Source: Chrysomallon squamiferum
Taxonomy: Eukaryota; Mollusca; Gastropoda; Neomphalida; Peltospiridae
Direction: 5' to 3'
NCBI GenBank assembly: GCA_012295275.1
Contig: CM022673.1
Coordinates: 29,113,636-29,177,635 of the forward strand
Length of the DNA: 64,000 nt
Part shown: positions 48,931 to 64,000 of the stretch, piece by piece
How the letters are laid out: each line of letters opens with the position of its first letter
How positions within the stretch are numbered: the first letter of the stretch is position 1
Translations under genes and position numbers: made by a program
Notes under the pieces: generated by a model
Database searches by the model: none
The model's input: the letters and a program-made list of their open reading frames with translations, nothing else
Told to the model about the DNA's origin: nothing

Positions 48931-51649
48931 GTATGTATGTATGTATGTATCTATGTATGTATATATGTATATATTGTTCTGGACGTTATAATAATAATTA
49001 ACAATCAATAGTTTATATTAAAACAGAAACGTAGCAACTGTAACTAATCTGTCTAGGATTGTCTCTGCCTACACACGAATATTTTCGTTATCATAACATT
49101 TAAGACACGTATAAAAAAAAAAAAAAATTATCAGTTATTTTATTATGGTTTGAATCTGCAAGCCTTTTACATCCGCCATTTTTAATACTTAGCTGACAGC
49201 GTAAAACGAGGAGGATCAAATAAGCCGACAAAGGACACAGGGAGGTTTTAGACCCTTAGTCCTGTCAACGTTATAACACTAACATCCTGGGGAATATTTC
49301 TGTACTGAAAGTCAAATTACTTTTGTTTTAAGTTTTCTAAGACATTCCGGGATCAGGCGCTGATGTTGTTTTTTGAAAGATTTCTCTCGTTACGGATGAA
49401 ATAATTTTACGATTACTAAGACCCTCACCCCACCCCGCGCCTCTGTGTTAGCCTCTGGACTCCTTCCTGTGACAGATTTTTCGTGTGCGGATTGGATGAC
49501 GTACAAGTGACTAATCTCGGAGCACGTAGAAGCTGGTAACACGCTGTTTTAATTAATCAAAGAAGATGTCTGAGGAAATGACGCTTCATCAGTCAGTGAA
49601 AGAAAAATAAACACCAATGAACTGTCGAGTTGTGTGTGTGTGCGTGTGTGGGTGGGTGTGGGTGGTTGTGGGTGGGTGTGTCTGTGTGTTCATAAAATTA
49701 TGTATATTTGATGAGTATACATGTATGTGTATGTATAATTACGTGTTTGAATGCATGTATGTATTTATATATTTGATGAGTGTATAATGTATGTGTATGT
49801 ATAATTACGTGTTTGAATGCATGTAGGTATTTATATATTTGATGAGTGTATAATGTATGTGTATGTATAATTACGTGTCTGAACGCATGGATGTATTTAT
49901 AACTAAACAATTATTGGCTTTAACATAATTATACATTTATTCACCACGTATTTTGGGATCCGTTTGTTCCTTAAGATATGTTTTTTTCCATTTAGCAGTG
50001 TTTATAAATCGTGTTCTATCAGAACTGAGCAAAAATTGAGAACGAAAACAATAAAGCATTGTTTGTTTGTTCTCTACTTACTGAACTAAACATATGTCAC
50101 ATTTTTATGTATTTATTATTAATTTTTTTTTTTACACTTTATTAGCATACCGAGTATTGGTATTTCATTATTCGTGCAAAATAACGATCCTTTATTTTTT
50201 TGTTTTATTAAACGCTGAAAGTGATAATTTTTTTGAACATTACAGTGAGGTTTAATGAGTAAAACGCTACAAGTACTTAAGCGCCCACTGAAACTGCTGT
50301 TTGACGATTACAGTTTTAATCAGCAAGGTGATTCTCACCAACAATCGGCTGAGGACAGCTATTCAGTGTTGTTTTCAGACATGCGTCATATATTAGCAAT
50401 TTGAGCTTTACTTCATATATTGTTTAGCGTTTGTGTTTACTAAATCTCATTTCTTTGTTTGTTCTGAGCAAAGTTTTCACGTCATACAACAACAGTGTTG
50501 AAATAGCCCGCGATGAACGATTTAAAAAAAAAACATACTCAGGGAGTTAAATTTCACGTCATTTTGACAGTATTCCAATATTTTGTACAAAATATACAGT
50601 TATATATTTAATCTTTATGGTTGTTGTTGTTGTTGTTGTTGTTTTGTTAGTAGTAGTAGTAGTTATAGAAGCAGTGGCATTAGTAGCTGCTGTAATGATA
50701 ACAGTATTAAAAGTAGTACTTGCAATAATAATAATAACAGCAATAGCAGTAATGGTAATAGCAATGGTAGTGGTGATAGTAGCTGGTGTATTAGAGTAGA
50801 AGTAATACTAAACAAAACAAAAACAAAAATTAAAAAAGAAAAGTCACGCAAGAAGATATTTGACTTTTTCGTCACACTTGTTACGTGTTTTGCCCACTCC
50901 TTTTTGTTGTAAACAACAACCAAAATAACAGTGACCGTAAACAGATAAGTTCAGTTTTGTATCACTCAACACATTTGTCTGTGTCTCTCACCGTATCAAC
51001 ACAATACCTGTCGAGTTTTCATTTCAGTCGCTGACTGCGAAAAATACTGGAATGAACAGCCTATACGAGATTCCGTTTTTACTGAGCGCAGTGTGAGTTT
51101 TGGGTATCACCACAGAACGTTACTAGGATATCCTTCATTATCTCAAAATTGCGTAAGGCGACATTTACTATTACGAACATACGAACACATTCATTCACTC
51201 CTTACGCGAAAGAAGTACCAGCCTTGTTACGTACGTAGTGGAAATCCGCAGTGTGGTGACAGTGGTATAAACAAGCGCGTGCTTCTCTCTCTGTGTGTGT
51301 TCGACAGACCGAGAGTCAGGCCAGTGTTCTTTATAAAAAAAGATTTCAACTTTTGCCTTGAACTTGTTCACGCGAGGACAGATAATAATCAACGGTGTTT
51401 GTATTCAACGAAAAGGACACGGGTGCAGAAGAAATTCAAAATATATAAGGGAGAAAACAAAAATAAATAGCTGTCCCAGTTTAAAACAAGTGAGTGTTCA
51501 TTTTGACAAATAGTTTCTTACCTTTTTCAGTTTGTGTGGCGGTTATTCTTTTTTTCCTTTCTTTTCTTTTCTGTGTATATTTATGTATATTATTATTTTT
51601 TTTTTTTTTTTTTGTATCCGTTTTTGTTTGTTTTGTTGTTTGATTTTTT

Positions 51650-51691
<42 letters not shown>

Positions 51692-52822
51692 ACTGGTAAT
51701 GAAAACGAGTATCTTTCCTTTTCTTTTTAATAATTTTTTACTTGCTTAGAATTAGAATCTTCCAAGTGCTACCAGTTAACTTTTAGGCAGTATCATAGAC
51801 ATTCAGTTTAACAGTATTCTCACTTTTGCACTTTGAACTGCCAACGGTGATATACGCGGAAAAAAACAAAAAACAAAAAAAAACCCTGCTTTGTACAGAC
51901 AAACCTCTTTATAACGAGCCCCTACACATCGCCATTCACATTTACCGCAATGAAAATGCTTGAGCGCTGTATTTAGATAAAAATACATTTTTCCGTGTTT
52001 CGCCGCCTTCCGCTATAGATCACCATGAGTCCACCGACCCAGTTATACAGCAAACGAACAACAAAACAACCCGCTATATCGCACCCCTATCAAATCTGTA
52101 TAAATAATCAGGCAAATCAGATTTCATTTAAATAAGGTTTATTTATTTACCAAGGAACACAGACACAGTGAATGTATATAATGACTAAGTACAGTTATTA
52201 GCTAGCTGGACATTGAGGGGACGCAATCACCATGGTAACTGTTATTGCAGTCAGACAGGGTAGAGTTAAAAAGATACAGCAACAAACATTAGCATCAGGA
52301 AACTGTTTACGTTATAAATTAAGAAAATAAACTGAATCTGTTAAACATGGACATCCTGTACAAAATTTAAGCCGAGAGACATAATTATTTTGATGAATAA
52401 CAACAAGTTCCTAGCATTTCTTTTTTTATCATAGTAATTATGTTAAAATATATTCATTTAAAACCATCAAAGCATGTAGAAACATAGATACATAGATTCA
52501 TAAATACTTAATTATATAAATACATACATACATACATAGTCCATACATACATACATACATAAATACACACATACATGCACACACTCATACATATATGCAA
52601 TATTAATGTTGTTTATGAATCATAAAATATAAAAACAGCTGTTTGATAAAAAAAAATAAGATCAAAATGAATGTGTCACAAGACAGTAAAGATTTTTTTT
52701 TTAATAACCTTGAAACCGTAATAAAACTCAGTTTATCTCGATATGCAGAATGCTCAGCGAGCCTCTGTGTTTGTCACGACTGAGTCTTTCCTCATTTGCA
52801 TTTAAAATGTCTGCGCATTGAC
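47701..52822. other. Upstream flank of the homeobox gene
   Basis: No gene recognised. It contains (CT)n/(TA)n at 48838-48924, a (GT/GGGT)-rich stretch at about 49630-49690, a 65-bp tandem repeat at 49707-49902, a (TTG)n tract and GTA-rich sequence at 50618-50790, and (GT)n at 51655-51688. The stretch 49180-49560 is less AT-rich than its surroundings. A 125-codon open frame at 51093-51470 lacks any recognisable motif. Confidence 0.55.
49707..49902 (+). repeat. 65-bp tandem repeat, three copies
   Basis: Three diverged units starting TTTGATGAGT (49707, 49772, 49838), each continuing with TGTATGTGTATGTATAATTA and a TTTATA end. Confidence 0.9.
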
Positions 52823-53011
52823 TTAACTCCAGCTGTTGTCTGTCGGGTGTAGAGCCGTTATATTGCTCTGTCCAGATTTCTGGAACTTTGGTGGTATAAA
52901 TAGAACCTTCCTGTCTCTCATTAGAACAAAGGATTTAGATAAGCAGCCGTTTACACGTGAAGAAGTGGCCATGAGAGTAATGAAAACAACAAGGTTGTAA
53001 AAAAAGTGCAT
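52823..53011 (-). CDS. Weak candidate: small secreted protein, 62 aa
   Basis: I do not recognise this. A single open frame on the minus strand starts MHFFYNLVVFITLMATSS, which looks like a signal peptide. A short mature part follows with one Cys, one N-glycosylation motif (NIT) and Pro/Lys residues, ending TAA. An AATAAAAAT-type TATA-like sequence lies about 50 bases upstream of the ATG. No poly(A) signal is close. A plus-strand TATAAATAG at 52895-52903 overlaps the frame and may belong to something else. It could easily be a chance frame. Confidence 0.25.
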   Translation of the reverse strand: MHFFYNLVVFITLMATSSRVNGCLSKSFVLMRDRKVLFIPPKFQKSGQSNITALHPTDNSWS

Positions 53012-54882
53012 TCTGAGGTTTCAAAAGTGAGTGTTATTTTTATTAGTTCATAGGATGTGTCGGGTGCCCAAATTGGTATTGTCTTGATCCTTGCGTAAAT
53101 CTCGAAATCCCAGCTGGTGCTGACTTGAAAGATATTGTATTCTTGTGTGATATTTCTCAAGGAGTTTAGTTTATTGAAATTTTGAATCTGACTTGTATTA
53201 TGAATAGGACTAATTATTATTATTAGTAAACAATGATTACATAGCAATAATCAGAACAACAAATTTGAGGACCAAAATACATCATGATTGTCGGGGCCAG
53301 ATTTACCTACAAATCATCGGCGCAAATCTGGCCGCTGACAACAATTTTTAATCTGGTTCCCATTTGAAAAGTATAAACACTATACATTTAGTGTTTGTGT
53401 AATTTGAAGCAGAAATAGATGTTCTACACATTATTCACTCCATTTTGTTGTTTCCTTTTCTCTGTGAAACTTTAGGTGAGGTTGAATGGAAAAGGATATC
53501 AGAATTACCACACCTTACCCTATATAAAATGATCCATACTCAAAAGGTGAGCCTTGACGCGTGACAAAAAATTATTTTTAAATGAAAATGCTAATATTAG
53601 TGGAACGTCTTACTAGAAGATAGTTTGAGATCATTTGTTGATGTTAAAGGTCATTATCTAAAAAAAAACACCCAATGTCATCGGAGGTCACTGATGACAT
53701 GAAAAGAAGTCAAAGAAAATGTTATAATAACTGGAACATGTTGCTAAACATGTCTCAACTCATTCAGATAGGCTACTTTAGTAAATATTCTTTTATTGTT
53801 GATTTAGAAGGAAAATATTATGTCGTCAGTAACATCCAGTGAGGGTCCTTTTAATTTTTTGGTTTTATGTTAAGTTTAAGCTTGAAATGAATTACAAAAC
53901 CAAGATTTTACATTGCGGTTTATAAATATTAATGTTACTTTAAAAGAAAGCATTTGATCTTTAACTATAATCCTCTGCAATACGTAAAGTCAGTTAAGCC
54001 TTGGAATCCACTCCAGAAAGGTGTTTCAGGTATTAAGGAAGTAAAATGTATACAATTATGAGACTAAAGGCAATTAAAGGCACAGGTGTGATAAGACTGT
54101 CATTTGAAGAAGACATAAAATAAATTTCTTAGCTTAGTACTTGGTGTCACTTGACTGCAAACAAAAGTTACCTCTTATGGAACTTATAAAAATAATCTAA
54201 GTTTTAAAACTGATCTATTTATGATTTTATGATATTTAAACAGTGATTAGCTTTTTATTCAGCATTCTATCAATACCTCTGAAGACATTATTCTGTTACG
54301 TAGTATAGTTTGTTAATTCGCCGTTTATCGCATGAATTTTGAAAGCAAAACAGTCGCCTGTCTTAGAACGGAAAAGATAGTAATCGGCAAAACACAATGT
54401 TAATTCGTTTGTTTTAGAACGTATTCATATTATATACAGCAAAAGTCAGAACAAAGTAATTTTCTTAGCTGTGTACTTGCTGTGATTTGACTGGGAAGGC
54501 ATTTTTCGACATTTTTCGACATTTTTCGACAACTTTTGATATAAGCCATTGCACTGTTACAGAAAGATCGAACGGTGACCGCCCCCCTAGCTGTCCTAAA
54601 CTAACACTGATGAAAGTTGGACGTAGTTAAACCAGGCGTTTGTAGAACAAGCTATTTTAGGACTTTCTACCCCACCCTCTGCCTGCACGCCACTGCAAAT
54701 AAACCATTGAGTTTTTTAACATTACAAAGACCTTGCTATCACACGTATTTTTTTTTTTTTTTTACTATATAAACAACACGGTGAAAAAGAATCGTGATAT
54801 CACGTAAAGCGAAAATGTTGGTTCAGTTTTAACATGACAAAGCAGGTAGCCCATCTGTACAGTTCAGCTTTTGAGCATGGTC

Positions 54883-54944
<62 letters not shown>

Positions 54945-56280
54945 TATAGTGTATGTGTCTGTGTGTGTGAGTGTGTTTGTGTATGTGTGTATGTGTGTGT
55001 GTGTGTGTGTCTGTGTGTGTAAGTGTGTGTGTGTATGTGTGTGTCAGTGTGTGAAGTTTAATTAATTTATTTCTCATATATTTTTGTTTTTGTAAGGTAG
55101 GATGAGCAGACTAACACTCGTCTTAGTCATTCTTTGAAAATTAGTTACACTAAGCAATAATCGCAAAATGCTCTTTACATGGCTATGAAAAACAAAAACT
55201 GGCTTTATACGATTATAAAAATATGTGACTGCAGGCGTTTTGCGTTTATGATACGTAACTTCAAACATTTAGCGTGAGGGTCTGACTAACACGGGTTCAG
55301 ACTAAGGTCAAGAACACCTTGCGTCGATCTCAAACGTTGATACAGATATGTATAAGTATGCTAATGAGCGGTAGGTAGACTGATAAGAAAAGCATTTGGT
55401 CAAACATTACCTCTAACGACTGCAGCTAAGCTTGGTCACTTTGGAGATAACGACGCACAAAGAAACATCGAGGTCTGCTTAACTTCCTGAACTCCTTTTG
55501 TTCTTGACAAGTTTTGAAAAAAGGTTATAATAATAATAATAATAATTAAAAAAAAATATATGAAGCCAAATTGCTTATATCTAGACACATCAACAAATAA
55601 TATTTGTTTCTAATTCAGGAACTACACGCACTCAGGTGCATGATAGTTCATCTTGTTTGACCCTTTGAACCTTAATAATGGTAACAAAACAGGTTTTGAT
55701 AAAAAGGTAAATCCCACCAGCCACACCGTTTAGGAGGTTGTCACAGTCCAGCTGTTACTGCGACACGGATACTGTCATTTCTGATGGAGAGAGCAGTTTT
55801 AAGTGACAGTCACCAGAAGCAGCGAATACAGTCAGTACACTGAAGAATCCTAACTGTGTTTTTACTTGATAGTTTCTCTTCTGACTGTGGATAAAAAAAA
55901 AAGTTTTGTTAATTCAGCCGATCACTAGAGTTGTGCAGAAAGTGAGATGTGACTGCGTTTTGAATATTTGTGGATTATATTACTTTTGTGTTGAATAACA
56001 AAAGAAGAAGTCTCTAAAAAAAAAAATTTTTGTGTGCTGTTTAAAAAGGAAGGATTGCTAGATATAGCAATTAAATAAGCCTCGACCACTAGATTTGTAT
56101 TCAAAACCGCCGTACCATGTAAAGATTAAAAACACATTATTATGCAGAAAGTGAAATTAAAGATGTGACAGTTTGAGCTATTTTTTGATACTGTATTGGG
56201 ATGCATTCTTATTTGATACTGGGGATGCGTTGTAAAAGAAAGTTAGTTTGTTGACGAATGTTCTACTTTCTTATTTTTTT
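53012..56280. other. Upstream flank of the SLC28 gene
   Basis: No coding exon recognised. It holds an inverted repeat (GGCCAGATTT with AAATCTGGCC, 53296-53334), a triplicated CATTTTTCGA motif at about 54501-54530, and a long (GT)n with variant units at 54886-55054. A 5' UTR exon of the transporter should lie here, since its start exon follows a CAGCAG acceptor near 56284. Confidence 0.55.
54886..55054. repeat. (GT)n array with variant units
   Basis: A pure (GT)n run to about 54943 is followed by interrupted GT-rich sequence. Apparent His/Thr or Cys/Val frames here are artefacts. Confidence 0.95.
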
Positions 56281-56306
56281 TCAGCAGATAAAGACAGGAT
56301 TCTACA

Positions 56307-62414
<6,108 letters not shown>

Positions 62415-64000
62415 GTTTGAAACTTTTACCAACATCAGTTTTTTCTCAAATGTATTTACTAAAGTCGGTGAGTTTGAACAACATTTCTGAAGATAAGAAA
62501 ACCAGCAACCGCACTCTGCTGTAATGTGAAGAATATTTTTAAAAAGTCTTTATTGACACAAGTGTCAGGAAACAACAGTTAACACGAACACACAGCTAGC
62601 TATAAGCTATTCACAGCAATAGCTTGTATTCACATATGCAATACCCAAACCTTTCTCTTCATTTTACGTTCATCAGTTTGTGACTTAGTCAAAATAGTCA
62701 TCACATTCATTGTTATTTCATGATTTCATGCTCACTGTTTTCTATATCTACACACATGTCCAGTCAGTTCTGTATATATTGTTACTATTTTGAAAACATA
62801 TCACGAAATATGTTGAAATTATGCAATTGTTTCTTCATACATTTTCAATATTTATTTATTGTAATAGATCTTATTATCATTTTGCAAATATTGTTGTATG
62901 TCTAACCAGGAAATCTTCCTATATCATTTTCATAGAAAAAACCACTTTTAATTTTTGATATAATCACTCCAATTGATTCAAAGTTTTAAATGCATATCAC
63001 ATTTGTTACAGTTGTTAAGCACAAATACAGTAACTAGACGTTCCTGCCACCTTTTTTCCTGACTTAGGAAACATCGTTATTTTTTTTTTATCGACGTTTA
63101 TATAATAGTATATGAATATTCAGTAAATATTAGCGGAAAGGGGGAAAAAAAATTTTCTAAAAAGAAATAAATTAACATATAAAAGGAAACCAGTTTCCTA
63201 TTAGCGGATGGGACAAAACTCGCCCACGGAAACCTGACAAGGATTTACAGGATAAAGGATTAGGCGCACGACCAGTCAGCCTCTCTTTGGGACAAAGCTG
63301 AACGACATGGATGACTGAATACTCATATCTTTATCGAGAGAGTGATTCATGCAGTATCTGAATTTGTGAAAGAACGAGACTTGATATCGCACGAACTCAA
63401 GAGGTGATTCACTCTTACATTTCTCGTTGCCAAAAGTTTCTCTGGAGGCGAATCACTGAACCTTGAAACAATCGTAAAACGCGTATCCATATTGCAAACT
63501 TCAAATGTATCTTTTGAAGTTAACACATAAAACATGATTATATGGCTACGTGTCATAAATGTATAATTCCTTTCAGTCGAAGGGCTGTCATGTCAAACAT
63601 TCCGTGTTTTATCTTTACGCTGGTTTATTCGTCAGTTTAATTTGTAAAATGTTCATCCTCTCTCAGATATGGTTGTGATTTAAAATTGTTTATTTTCGAT
63701 AAAAAATAAATTATAAAATAAAAATTTGAAAATCATCGTATATTATATCATTTTATATTACTATTATATATTTACGAAGTTGAATAGGTTGTTCTGTAGA
63801 TAGTTACTGTTTTCTTATGTTTGTGACCATGATACAGTTTTATGGGATACATACATTATTATATTTTTTATACTAGTTTAGATTTTTTTATTAAGTAAAT
63901 GAGTGATATATTTTCTTTAAATAAAATATTTTAAAAAGTATAGATGAAGTTATTTTGTTATTTTAGTGTATGTTCTGTGCTTGTACAGAACGTTTTTCAA
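62415..64000. other. 3' flank of the SLC28 gene
   Basis: No further gene recognised. AATAAA hexamers near 63165 and 63705 are possible poly(A) signals but distant. A 69-codon minus-strand frame at 63347-63556 shows no recognisable motif. Confidence 0.5.

Noticed and set aside
50583-50912. Cys-rich plus frame CCCCCCC
   Set aside because: The Cys run comes from a pure (TTG)n tract, with no signal segment, acceptor or family layout as in genes A-C.
51093-51470. 125-codon plus open frame
   Set aside because: It shows no domain, signal peptide or splice partner, and its codon content is not clearly coding. It may be a chance frame in a less AT-rich patch.

Overview
The window is AT-rich animal DNA, crowded with microsatellites: (TAA)n, (TTA)n, (GT)n, (CT)n, (GAT)n and poly-A/T. 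The genes have many small exons and introns of a few hundred bases. The encoded proteins are bilaterian: cullin-2, SPAG1, a paired-like homeodomain protein with an OAR tail, and an SLC28 nucleoside transporter. Compact introns, these orthologues and the microsatellite landscape suggest a lophotrochozoan, perhaps a gastropod mollusc, but nothing here fixes the species.

Layout. (1) 1-5.4 kb: three small spliced genes, on alternating strands, each predicted to encode an N-terminal signal or anchor segment followed at once by a dense cysteine run. I do not recognise them. They are my best candidate for something undescribed. (2) 5.4-9.2 kb: gene-poor and microsatellite-rich. (3) 9.2-19.1 kb, minus strand: a complete CUL2 gene in 20 coding exons (742 residues), with one predicted U12-type AT-AC intron and one GC-AG intron. 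(4) 19.1-22.9 kb: the region between CUL2 and SPAG1, which are head to head. (5) 22.9-34.6 kb, plus strand: complete SPAG1 in 22 coding exons (1052 residues). One intron carries a tandem triplication that includes a 3' splice site. (6) 37.5-38.0 kb, minus: an unrecognised coding-like stretch broken by in-frame stops. (7) 38.4-47.7 kb, minus: an aristaless/Arx-type homeobox gene in six coding exons (298 residues), with an intronic segmental duplication, one copy of which carries a MULE-type transposase relic. (8) 47.7-56.3 kb: mostly non-coding, with one weak small-secreted-protein candidate. (9) 56.3-62.4 kb, plus: a complete SLC28/CNT transporter in 11 coding exons (636 residues), with four long (CT)n tracts in its introns. 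(10) 62.4-64 kb: 3' flank.

The four large genes are functionally unrelated: ubiquitin ligase scaffold, dynein-arm assembly factor, transcription factor and nucleoside uptake. All exon models were assembled by eye from reading frame, splice sites and remembered family alignments. Phases close exactly in every multi-exon model, which is the main support. No expression data or database search was available.
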